DNA of 6,302 bases. Source: Anaerolineae bacterium (GTDB taxonomy: Bacteria > Chloroflexota > Anaerolineae > UBA1429). Within the stretch, counting starts at the first letter, position 1. Each line of letters starts with the position of its first letter. Under the pieces are notes generated by a model. It was given only the letters and a program-made list of their open reading frames with translations, was not told the origin of the DNA and made no database searches. The DNA lies in the NCBI GenBank assembly GCA_016928125.1, contig JAFGLK010000092.1, positions 1 to 6,302 of the forward strand, written 5' to 3'. Both the position numbers and the translations under genes were made by a program. Positions 1-5,798 of this stretch are shown piece after piece.

Positions 1-917
1 ACGATCGCCAGCGCGCCAACTCCCCCCGCAAGCAGTCCCAGTAGGCCAGCCTCCGGCCCAAAAGGGCCCCCGGTCCACAGGGCCGGCCCTGCCTGGCGAA
101 TGCTGAGCACCGTAGCCTGGGTCAGATCAATGCCGCTGACGGGGAAGCCGAACACATTCCCCTCAAAGAAGTTCCAGGTGATGTGTAACCCAATCGGGAT
201 CGCCAGGTTGCCGGTCAGCACGAATCCCAGACCGAGGAACATGCCCGCCAGCATCAGATAGAGGGTGCTGACGAGCGTCGCGTTCGGGTTGTTGGCATGC
301 ACCCAGCCAAAGAGCGCAGAGGAGATCAGCCAGGCCAAGGCGACAGCCCAACGAGGACTGACCGGTTGCAGATTGAGGCCTTCCGCCAGATTTGTGAGCA
401 GGTACCCGCGGAAGGTCACCTCCTCGCTGATGCCCACGAACACAAAGAGACTGAGCGGCCCCAGAAGGGCGAGGAGAAAGGGCTGATCGCCGCCCCGCAC
501 ATGCAGCGCATCGCGTACGGTCACCCAGCCCAGCCCCCACTGGACGGCAAAGATGCCAGTCATTAGACCGGCCCCCAACGCCAGGCCAAAGCCGAAATCG
601 CGCCACCAGCGTCGGTCGAGGTGGAAACCGAAATCGGCCAGAGGACGACGATCCAGCAAGCGCCCGGCCAGCCACAGAGCTACGCCAAGGGGTACCAATC
701 CAAGAAGTGACCACACCAGCGAGCGCGCCGCAGTAAGTGCTACCCTGCTCAGCAGTTGGCCAAGAGCCAGTTCAGCCAATGCCATGGCCAGCCAGGCGAG
801 CACCAAGCGCCAGAGGGCCCGAAGCCGGCGCTCGTGGCTGTTCCAGAGCGGCAGCGTGACCAGACGCCATGCGCGGCGCCAGACGCCCACGGATGTGCCT
901 CGGCTGGGCCCTTGCAT
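1..917 (-). CDS. CPBP-family intramembrane metalloprotease (CAAX protease/Abi-like), C-terminus beyond the left edge
   Basis: Reading the minus strand from the ATG at 917 gives 305 codons with no stop before the window edge. The protein is hydrophobic and probably has about eight membrane helices. It carries all three conserved CPBP motifs: EEVTFR at residues 165-170 (EExxxR), FGWVH at 203-207 (FxxxH) and HITWN at 245-249 (HxxxN). In this family these Glu and His residues form a metal-dependent active site within the membrane. RPLADFGF near residues 90-97 is also typical of such proteins. A strong purine-rich ribosome site (GGGGAGGGGGA) lies just before the ATG, which fixes the start. The known part is already about full length for the family, so few residues should be missing. 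Family members include prenyl-CAAX proteases, bacteriocin self-immunity proteins and many of unknown target; the substrate here cannot be read from sequence. The small exported protein gene lies upstream on the same strand. Confidence 0.9.
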   Translation of the reverse strand, partial: MQGPSRGTSVGVWRRAWRLVTLPLWNSHERRLRALWRLVLAWLAMALAELALGQLLSRVALTAARSLVWSLLGLVPLGVALWLAGRLLDRRPLADFGFHLDRRWWRDFGFGLALGAGLMTGIFAVQWGLGWVTVRDALHVRGGDQPFLLALLGPLSLFVFVGISEEVTFRGYLLTNLAEGLNLQPVSPRWAVALAWLISSALFGWVHANNPNATLVSTLYLMLAGMFLGLGFVLTGNLAIPIGLHITWNFFEGNVFGFPVSGIDLTQATVLSIRQAGPALWTGGPFGPEAGLLGLLAGGVGALAI

Positions 918-1140
918 GCTTCCCCCTCCCCGCGACTTCACGGCCTTGTTGTACTGCCGAATGGTCCGCAGGGCAAGGACGAGTGCGCAGGCTGCTCGGG
1001 CTGATCGGAACTGCGAACCACGTCATGGGAACACCACGTCCGCTGCACAAGATGCGGCAGCAGAAACGCGGCTCAATGGGGCGTGCCGGCTAGCAGCCTG
1101 GAACGACTGAGAGGGGGAACGCAAACGACGCGGCCCGGCG
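918..1140. other. Intergenic region between two minus-strand genes, with an 8-base direct repeat
   Basis: These 223 bases separate the stop of the small exported protein gene from the CPBP protease start. They contain the protease ribosome site, a weak candidate promoter, and two exact copies of ACCACGTC at 1017-1024 and 1033-1040, a 16-base period. No convincing hairpin followed by a T-run, and no tRNA or other RNA gene, was seen. Confidence 0.5.
948..976 (-). promoter_or_regulatory. Candidate sigma-70-type promoter for the CPBP protease gene
   Basis: On the minus strand a TTGCCC -35-like hexamer (976-971) and a TACAAC -10-like hexamer (953-948) are separated by exactly 17 bases. Each matches four of six consensus positions. 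Transcription would start near 941, giving a leader of about 24 bases that contains the ribosome site. It is plausible from spacing but weak by match, and it would make this gene independent of the upstream minus-strand gene. Confidence 0.35.
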
Positions 1141-1560
1141 TTAGTCGCTGTCCCAGCGCGCGGCATAGTGGCCGTAGGCCTTGGCGAGGGCGATCTTGAG
1201 CTTCCACTCGCCAGCCACGGCAGTAAAGGCGCGACTCACATCCAGAGCATCAGGGCCTGTGATCTGGTTCGTCCAGCGCACCTTTCCATGAGGGTCGAGG
1301 AGGACCCAGGCTAGAGCGCCTGAGCCGAGCTCTGACTCGAGACGGAGAGTCACCCTCCTAACGCCATGATGAACCGCAAAGAGGCACGTCGTCACATCGG
1401 TGGTGCCGCTCAAGCTGACCACGTCATCACCAGGGGCATCTGCCGCGTAGATGGCGCCACCAGCCAGGACGGGGCGTGCCCAAGTGGCGGACCTGGCGGC
1501 CACACAGGCAACCACCAGCGTCATCAACAGCAAAGAGAATCCCAGGGCGCGGCGTCCCAT
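1141..1560 (-). CDS. Small exported or lipoprotein-like protein of unknown function
   Basis: A 139-residue protein of no recognised family. The N-terminus looks like a secretion signal: two arginines at 3-4, a hydrophobic core (residues 6-18), then VVAC with Cys19, which fits a lipobox. Lipid anchoring outside the membrane is possible; cleavage by signal peptidase I nearby is the alternative. The mature part has alternating hydrophobic strands, a second cysteine (Cys59), and an ending that reads GEWKLKI then GHYAARW. That resembles the last strands of a small beta-sandwich of the pre-peptidase C-terminal or P-domain type, but this is only an impression. A GGGGGAGG ribosome site lies about six bases before the ATG and supports the start. 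The gene is divergent from the HTH-kelch regulator and upstream of the CPBP protease on the same strand, so it is a candidate target or partner of either. Overlapping plus-strand frames look like shadows. Confidence 0.72.
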   Translation of the reverse strand: MGRRALGFSLLLMTLVVACVAARSATWARPVLAGGAIYAADAPGDDVVSLSGTTDVTTCLFAVHHGVRRVTLRLESELGSGALAWVLLDPHGKVRWTNQITGPDALDVSRAFTAVAGEWKLKIALAKAYGHYAARWDSD

Positions 1561-1618
1561 CTCGAGCCTCCCCCGGTGTGCCCACCCATCACCGAACCTG
1601 AGTCACCTGTCCATGTGC

Positions 1619-1627
1619 ATGCTAGCA
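1619..1627 (-). promoter_or_regulatory. Weak extended -10 candidate for the small exported protein gene
   Basis: Read on the minus strand, the sequence TGCTAGCAT has the TGn extension followed by a TAGCAT hexamer (four of six consensus). No clear -35 element lies 17 bases upstream. Transcription would start near 1612, about 50 bases before the start codon. This is only a tentative call. Confidence 0.22.
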
Positions 1628-1737
1628 GAATCGAGTGGCCCCGGCATCAGACAGCCGGTCGGACTGGCCCTGGACAGATGAAGGGTCTGGAAGCCCGGTC
1701 AGTTGGCCAGGTGATGTGGTGTATGGCTCGCCTTTGT

Positions 1738-1766
1738 TTGTGAGGCATTCCTAGCTATGGTAGAAT
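1738..1766 (+). promoter_or_regulatory. Extended -10 promoter of the HTH-kelch regulator gene
   Basis: TTGTGA (1738-1743, four of six to the -35 consensus) is followed after 17 bases by TAGAAT (1761-1766, five of six to the -10 consensus). A TGn extension at 1758-1760 precedes the -10. Transcription should begin near 1773. That leaves only about six bases before the upstream ATG at 1779, but about 21 bases, including a ribosome site, before the ATG at 1794. The promoter therefore supports the later start. Confidence 0.6.
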
Positions 1767-1793
1767 CGACGCGAATTCATGACAGAGGATCAC

Positions 1794-3155
1794 ATGGCCG
1801 AGCCCGCCCCCAATCCATTGAGTGCCCGCGAGATCGAGATCCTGGAGCGCGTCGCCACTGGTGCGACCAACCAGCAGATCGCCGTTGACCTGGACATCAG
1901 CATTAACACCGTCAAGGCGCATCTGCGCAACATCTTTGCGAAACTGGAGGTCGAATCGCGCACCGAGGCGACTCTCTACGCGATCCAATTCGGTCTGGTC
2001 GAGCTTCCGGGCACCGAGGGCGAGAGAGGGGCAGGCGAGGCAGGCGCTGAGGCTTCAGATGAAGCGGCGGGCCAGAGGCTGACGGCTCTCCGACGTGCGT
2101 GGCCGGTCAGTCGAGCGCAGCAGATTTTTGCGGTGCTGGTGATGGTCCTGGTGGTGGTCGTGAGCATATGGCCCACGCGGGCCACCACATCCCCTGCCCC
2201 TATTTCGGGGCGCATGGTGGACGTGCCAGCTCCTTACGCGGGAGCGAACCAGGCAGAGAGTGAAGATCGCTGGCAGGTACGTGCGCAGATGCCTACACCC
2301 CGAGGGCGTTTCGCGATCGCCACGCTGGATGAGAGCGTCTACGTCATCGGCGGTCTGGGGGCCAATGGCTGGACCTCTCGGGTGGAGGTGTACGATGCCC
2401 AGCAGGATCTGTGGGGGCGCCGCGCGGACAAGCCTACGGCGGTGGCCAATGTGGGCGCTGCCGTGGTCGATGGCCTCATCTATGTGCCTGGGGGATTGGA
2501 TCAGAACAATGCCGTTCGCGATCTGCTCGAGATCTATGATCCGATCCAAGACCGTTGGTCGCAAGGTCCCGCACTGCCTACATCACTCTGCGCCTATGCC
2601 ATGGCGCCCTATGGTGCAGGATTCTACCTTTTTGGGGGCTGGGACGGGGAGCGCTATCTAGACACCGTCTACTACTATGATGCCGCGAAGCGCCTTTGGC
2701 AGACGGGCTCTGCTCTGAAAATCGCAAGAGGTTTTGGCGCCGCAGCGACGGTGGGGGATCGCATCTATCTTTTGGGCGGCTATGATGGCACCGTCGAGTA
2801 TGCGCTCTGCGAGTCCTACGACCCCACCCGGGCGGCGAGCGGCGCCGAGCCCTGGCTGACCCACACGCCGATGCGGATCGGCCGCGCGGGACACAGCGTT
2901 AGCATCGTGGAGAACAGCCTCTATGTGGTGGGCGGTGGCTGGGACCAGCCGTTCAGCTACAACGAGCGCTACGATCTGCGCAACGACATCTGGTCTACCC
3001 TGCCTAGCCCCCTCACCGGCGAATGGCGGACGCTGGGCACAGCCGGCTTGACGGCGCCGGAAGGCTCGAGCTTGTATGCCATCGGCGGATGGCACGACGG
3101 CTATCTGAACGTCGTATACGCCTATCGGGCCACATATCGGGTGTTCCTGCCCTAG
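1794..3155 (+). CDS. Membrane-anchored LuxR/GerE-type HTH regulator with external six-bladed kelch propeller
   Basis: This 453-residue protein joins three parts. Residues 9-69 form a complete GerE-type helix-turn-helix (LSAREIEIL, then NQQIA, then INTVKAHLRNIFAKL). A Gly/Glu-rich linker (71-93) and a basic stretch (RRAWPVSR, 100-107) lead to one membrane helix at about 110-127. The basic residues predict the DNA-binding end inside and the rest outside. Residues 158-453 form kelch repeats, with glycine pairs at 186, 233, 281, 328, 380 and 431, tyrosines before Asp at 200, 248, 295, 342 and 393, and tryptophans at 207, 255, 302, 354 and 400. The early DRW strand (158-160) probably closes the sixth blade. 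No receiver or kinase domain is present, so this looks like a one-component membrane regulator, similar in logic to ToxR or CadC but built from other domains. I chose the ATG at 1794 because AGAGGA lies five bases upstream and the promoter leaves almost no leader for the ATG at 1779. Ligand and target genes are unknown. Confidence 0.88.
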   Translation: MAEPAPNPLSAREIEILERVATGATNQQIAVDLDISINTVKAHLRNIFAKLEVESRTEATLYAIQFGLVELPGTEGERGAGEAGAEASDEAAGQRLTALRRAWPVSRAQQIFAVLVMVLVVVVSIWPTRATTSPAPISGRMVDVPAPYAGANQAESEDRWQVRAQMPTPRGRFAIATLDESVYVIGGLGANGWTSRVEVYDAQQDLWGRRADKPTAVANVGAAVVDGLIYVPGGLDQNNAVRDLLEIYDPIQDRWSQGPALPTSLCAYAMAPYGAGFYLFGGWDGERYLDTVYYYDAAKRLWQTGSALKIARGFGAAATVGDRIYLLGGYDGTVEYALCESYDPTRAASGAEPWLTHTPMRIGRAGHSVSIVENSLYVVGGGWDQPFSYNERYDLRNDIWSTLPSPLTGEWRTLGTAGLTAPEGSSLYAIGGWHDGYLNVVYAYRATYRVFLP

Positions 3156-3233
3156 ACCGGGTCTGAATGTGGACAGCAACCCAAAACCACAACATTGCGG
3201 AAAGGATCACAGCCCTTGGCAGAAGAGAGTCAG

Positions 3234-3659
3234 ATGGATGCCCAAGTCAGATGGGTCACGGGCCTGCAATTCGTCGGTCAGGCCAGCGTAACCAACATTG
3301 CCCTGGTGCTGGATGGGGCCGCCGAGTTCGGTGGCCTGGATGGCGGTGTGCGCCCCATGGAGGCCCTACTGATCAGTCTGGCCAGCTGTACGGCCATGGA
3401 TACCTTGTCCATCATGCTCAAGAAGAAGCAGCGAGTGACGGGCTTTCACGTCAACGCCCATGCCCAGCGGGCCGAGGAGCACCCGCGGTCATTCCAGCAT
3501 ATAGAGCTCGAGTTCATCGTGCGGGGCCATGACATCTCGGCGGCGGCGGTCGAGCGCTCGATCGAGCTCTCACAGACCAAGTACTGCGCTGTAACCAGCA
3601 GCCTCAAGGCGCAGGTTGTGTATGGCTATCGCATCGAACCGGAAGAGGAAGCGCGCTAG
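3234..3659 (+). CDS. OsmC-family protein (YhfA-like), possible thiol peroxidase
   Basis: The 141-residue product matches the OsmC/Ohr superfamily along its length: an opening VRWVTGLQFVG strand, RPMEALLISLASCTAMD (residues 40-56) with the first conserved cysteine at 52, RAEEHPRSF (79-87), and IELSQTKYCAVTSSL (110-124) with the second at 118. Studied OsmC and Ohr proteins use these two cysteines to reduce organic hydroperoxides and are recharged by dihydrolipoyl groups. The CTAMD form of the first motif points to the YhfA-like branch, whose function is less certain. I chose the ATG at 3234 because family members usually begin just before this strand; its ribosome site (AGAGAG, close spacing) is modest. 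A TTG at 3216, preceded by AAAGGA at 3201-3206, would add six residues and is a real alternative. The gene ends with TAG directly against the ATG of the lipoamide dehydrogenase gene, so the two are probably translationally coupled. Confidence 0.88.
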   Translation: MDAQVRWVTGLQFVGQASVTNIALVLDGAAEFGGLDGGVRPMEALLISLASCTAMDTLSIMLKKKQRVTGFHVNAHAQRAEEHPRSFQHIELEFIVRGHDISAAAVERSIELSQTKYCAVTSSLKAQVVYGYRIEPEEEAR

Positions 3660-5069
3660 ATGGCGTCCCCATACGATCTCGCGATCATTGGCGCCGGCCC
3701 TGGGGGCTATGTGGCCGCCATCCGCGCAGCTCAGCGCGGGGCTCGTGTGGCTTTGATCGAGAAGGACAAGCTCGGGGGGACGTGCCTCAACCGGGGCTGC
3801 ATCCCCACCAAGGCGATGGTTCAAGACGCCGAGATGTTCGCGGCGGCCAGCTCGGGCATCTACTGTATCGAGGCAGACACGCCACTCCGCGTGAACTTTC
3901 CGCGTATGATGGCGCGCAAAAGAGAGGCCGTCGCCGGCCTCGTGGGCGGCATTGAGCACCTTCTGGAGACTTACCAGGTTGATCGGATCTCCGGGCACGG
4001 GCGCATCATGCGGCCCGGTCACGTCCAGATCGATGGACCCGACGGGCTGGCGACGATCGAGGCCACGGCGATCATCGTTGCGACCGGGTCGGTTCCAGCG
4101 CGGCCGCGCATCCCAGGCCTGAAGCTGCCGGGCGTGCTCACCTCGGACGAGCTCTTGGAAATCGAGAGGCTCCCCGAGAGCCTGGTGGTCATCGGGGCCA
4201 GCGTAGTCGGCATCGAGTTCGCCTGCATCTTTGACGCGCTAGGGACCAAGGTGTCCGTCTTGGGGCGCCAGACCTTTCTCAAGGGCGCCGAGCCGCAGTT
4301 GGCCAAGCGCTTCCAGGCCATGCTCTCTCGTCGTGGGGTCTCGGTCACCATCGGTCTCGATTTCGATCGCATCGAGCGCACACCTGAGGGTCAGTTGCGC
4401 GTCCATTACTCGAGGCGAGGTCAGGCGGCCTTTGCCGAGGGTGAGCTTGTGCTTGTATCCACGGGCCGGCGCCCGTTTGCCGAAGGGCTGGGTCTCGAGG
4501 ATCTGGGCGTGCGCATGCATGGGCCGGCCATCGCTGTCAATGAGGTTCTGGAAACCTCCGTCCCTGGGATCTATGCCATCGGTGACTGCATCGGAGGCTA
4601 CCTGCTGGCCCATGTGGCCTCATATGAAGCTGAAGTCGCGGTGGACAATATCCTGGGGGTGCGGCGCCAGGCGGACTATGCCGTGGTGCCAAACTGCATC
4701 TTTACTATGCCCGAAATCGCCGGCGTGGGCTTGACGGAAGCCGAAGCCAAGGAGAAGGGGCTCGATTACCGCGCCACGCGCTTTCCCTTTAGCGTGAATG
4801 GGCGAGCGGTGGCCATGGGCGAGTCGGAGGGCCAGGTGCGCCTGATCTGCGAGCGCACCGCCGCCGGCAAGGCGGGGCGTGTGTTGGGGGTGCACATCAT
4901 GGGGCCGCGCGCCAGCGATCTCATCGCCGAGGCAGGGCTGGCCATGCGTTTGGGGGCTACGGCCGAGGAGATTGCGCAGACGATTCACGCCCATCCCACC
5001 GTGCCCGAGGCCTTGATGGAGGCCGCCATGGCGCAGACGGTGGGCGCCATTCACTACCAGAATCGCTAG
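3660..5069 (+). CDS. lpdA: Dihydrolipoamide dehydrogenase-type pyridine nucleotide-disulfide oxidoreductase (E3-like)
   Basis: A full-length 469-residue flavoprotein, predicted cytoplasmic, that would oxidise dihydrolipoyl groups with NAD or the reverse. In order it has the FAD-binding GAGPGG (11-16), the redox disulfide C42 and C47 in GGTCLNRGCIPTK, ATGS (141-144), an NAD-binding fold at 176-187, the second FAD motif GIYAIGDC (303-310), and a dimerisation domain ending in HAHPTVPE with the catalytic pair H445 and E450. These residues favour a true lipoamide dehydrogenase over mercuric reductase or soluble transhydrogenase. The NAD motif is odd: it reads GASVVG with Ser181 where the second glycine of GxGxxG is usual, a variation also remembered from mercuric reductases. 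The start abuts the osmC stop; a GGAAGAGGAA stretch upstream can serve as ribosome site. No E1, E2 or glycine-cleavage gene is visible, so the partner may be the OsmC protein or an unlinked complex. Confidence 0.93.
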   Translation: MASPYDLAIIGAGPGGYVAAIRAAQRGARVALIEKDKLGGTCLNRGCIPTKAMVQDAEMFAAASSGIYCIEADTPLRVNFPRMMARKREAVAGLVGGIEHLLETYQVDRISGHGRIMRPGHVQIDGPDGLATIEATAIIVATGSVPARPRIPGLKLPGVLTSDELLEIERLPESLVVIGASVVGIEFACIFDALGTKVSVLGRQTFLKGAEPQLAKRFQAMLSRRGVSVTIGLDFDRIERTPEGQLRVHYSRRGQAAFAEGELVLVSTGRRPFAEGLGLEDLGVRMHGPAIAVNEVLETSVPGIYAIGDCIGGYLLAHVASYEAEVAVDNILGVRRQADYAVVPNCIFTMPEIAGVGLTEAEAKEKGLDYRATRFPFSVNGRAVAMGESEGQVRLICERTAAGKAGRVLGVHIMGPRASDLIAEAGLAMRLGATAEEIAQTIHAHPTVPEALMEAAMAQTVGAIHYQNR

Positions 5070-5111
5070 CCGAGATCCGAACCTGCGTCCATGGAAGGGG
5101 AGATCGAACCG

Positions 5112-5396
5112 ATGGTGGTAGGAATCTGCACGCTGAGCCTACGCATCGCGGGCAGCCGCTCCCTCAAAGACAAGCGCCAGGTGCTGCGTTCCATCCAGGC
5201 GAAGGTACGCAACCAGTTCAACGTATCGATCGCCGAAGTGGACAACCAGGATAGCTGGCAGTTGGCGACCTTGGCCTTGGCGTGCGTCTCCTCAGATCGC
5301 GGCTATGCCCACGCCTTGTTGGAGCGTGTGGTGCAGTTCGTTGACAGCGGGCGGTTCGACCTGGAGCTTCTCGACTATGAGACCGAGTTCCTCTGA
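5112..5396 (+). CDS. DUF503 (YlxP-like) family protein
   Basis: The 94-residue product is recognisable as DUF503. It begins MVVGICTLSL, then has SRSLKDKRQVLRSI (15-28), FNVSIAEVD (36-44), NQDSWQLATLALACVSSD and a C-terminal LELLDYETEFL. Family members are small cytoplasmic proteins with a ferredoxin-like fold. YlxP is encoded within the nusA-infB-rbfA region of Bacillus, hinting at a link to ribosomes or translation, but the molecular role is not settled. The ATG at 5112 fits the usual family start and is preceded by AAGGGGAG (5095-5102) with nine bases of spacing. The in-frame ATG at 5091 has no ribosome site and would add seven residues, so I rejected it. The gene follows the lipoamide dehydrogenase gene after 42 bases and is probably in the same transcript. 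No translation-factor genes surround it here. Confidence 0.92.
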   Translation: MVVGICTLSLRIAGSRSLKDKRQVLRSIQAKVRNQFNVSIAEVDNQDSWQLATLALACVSSDRGYAHALLERVVQFVDSGRFDLELLDYETEFL

Positions 5397-5492
5397 AGTC
5401 AGGCCAGGTCGCGCCCTTGGGCCTGCCAGCGGCGATGGGTGCAGGGGTCACCTTGGCTGTATCTGACTTGTTGGTGTCAGGAGGCTTGCCTG
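5397..5492 (+). other. Gap between the DUF503 gene and the small membrane protein gene
   Basis: Ninety-six bases without a recognised gene. It holds an AGGAGG ribosome site at 5479-5484 and a small inverted repeat, CTGAC (5463-5467) with GTCAG (5476-5480), whose right arm overlaps the first two bases of that site. No T-run follows any hairpin, so read-through from the upstream genes is likely. Confidence 0.4.
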
Positions 5493-5795
5493 ATGTTCTT
5501 CCAAGTTCTGGGTGTGTCGGCCCATGTAGCCACGATTCTGCTTGCCCTGGAGATCATGGTACTGGGACTGGTGCCCTTGTTCATTCTGCTCAAGATCACC
5601 CAGGGACTGCGACGCCTCATGGCCTGGCTCGTGCCGGCCATGCGGACCGTTCAGGCCAGGACAATCCAGGTACAAGCGTGGATCGAACGCGCCATGGGAA
5701 TCGTGCGTGCCCCATTCGTGTGGGGCAATAGGATTTCCGCCCAGGTGCACGCGAGCGTAGAGAGCATTCAGCAGCCCTTTTCTCGAAGGAGGTGA
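5493..5795 (+). CDS. Small single-pass membrane protein, unknown function (possible YtxG/DUF948-like role)
   Basis: A 100-residue protein with one strongly hydrophobic segment at about residues 12-33, containing one glutamate (Glu20). After it comes a basic, helix-prone tail with little hydrophobicity (KITQGLRRLM onward) that ends in SRRR and is probably cytoplasmic. I recognise no family with confidence. A membrane helix followed by a long helical tail, beside a glycine-rich one-helix partner, recalls the ytxG (DUF948) and ytxH pair of Bacillus, but similarity is only architectural. The start at 5493 is set by a perfect AGGAGG at 5479-5484 with eight bases of spacing; the in-frame ATG at 5439 lacks one and would prepend cysteine-rich sequence. 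Its stop codon lies within the next gene's ribosome site, so the two are probably made together. Confidence 0.72.
   Translation: MFFQVLGVSAHVATILLALEIMVLGLVPLFILLKITQGLRRLMAWLVPAMRTVQARTIQVQAWIERAMGIVRAPFVWGNRISAQVHASVESIQQPFSRRR
5786..5795 (+). promoter_or_regulatory. Near-perfect Shine-Dalgarno overlapping the upstream stop codon
   Basis: AAGGAGGTGA is fully complementary to the usual 16S rRNA 3' end. Its last three bases are the TGA stop of the 5493-5795 gene. Six bases separate the GGAGG core from the TTG start at 5799, which explains how a weak start codon could be used and suggests coupled translation. Confidence 0.8.
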
Positions 5796-5798
5796 AAC

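Larger units (their letters stand above)
1561..1793. other. Divergent intergenic control region
   Basis: This 233-base region lies between the divergent exported-protein and HTH-kelch genes, so regulators bound here could affect both. It holds the regulator's promoter near its right end and a weak promoter candidate for the minus strand. Related elements also occur: CCGGTC followed by TGGCC at 1655-1669 and again at 1695-1708, 40 bases apart, and a small inverted repeat (CCGGC 1641-1645, GCCGG 1654-1658). No RNA gene was recognised. Confidence 0.5.

Noticed and set aside
163..714. Minus-strand open frame of 183 codons
   Set aside because: It lies on the same strand but in a different frame from the CPBP protease. 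Its translation is Arg/Gly/Pro/Ser-rich with no motifs, and the protease frame explains the DNA fully.
1040..1061. Short inverted repeats around CCGCTGC and GCGGCAGC
   Set aside because: The competing short pairings have long loops and are common by chance in GC-rich DNA.
553..1110. Plus-strand open frame of 185 codons
   Set aside because: Antisense to the protease gene and its upstream gap; composition is rich in Arg, Ala and Ser, typical of GC-driven shadow frames, and no family is recognisable.
2055..2564. Minus-strand open frame inside the HTH-kelch gene
   Set aside because: It is antisense to clear kelch repeats and shows no domain of its own.
3154..3164. AGACC/GGTCT inverted repeat at the end of the HTH-kelch gene
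   Set aside because: The stem is five base pairs with a one-base loop and no T-run, so it cannot be called a terminator.
3170..3198. Possible promoter before osmC starting with TGGACA
   Set aside because: The -35-like hexamer is good, but nothing like a -10 lies 16-18 bases downstream.
3570..4022. Minus-strand open frame across the osmC-lpd junction
   Set aside because: Both plus-strand genes have conserved catalytic motifs here; the antisense product resembles nothing.
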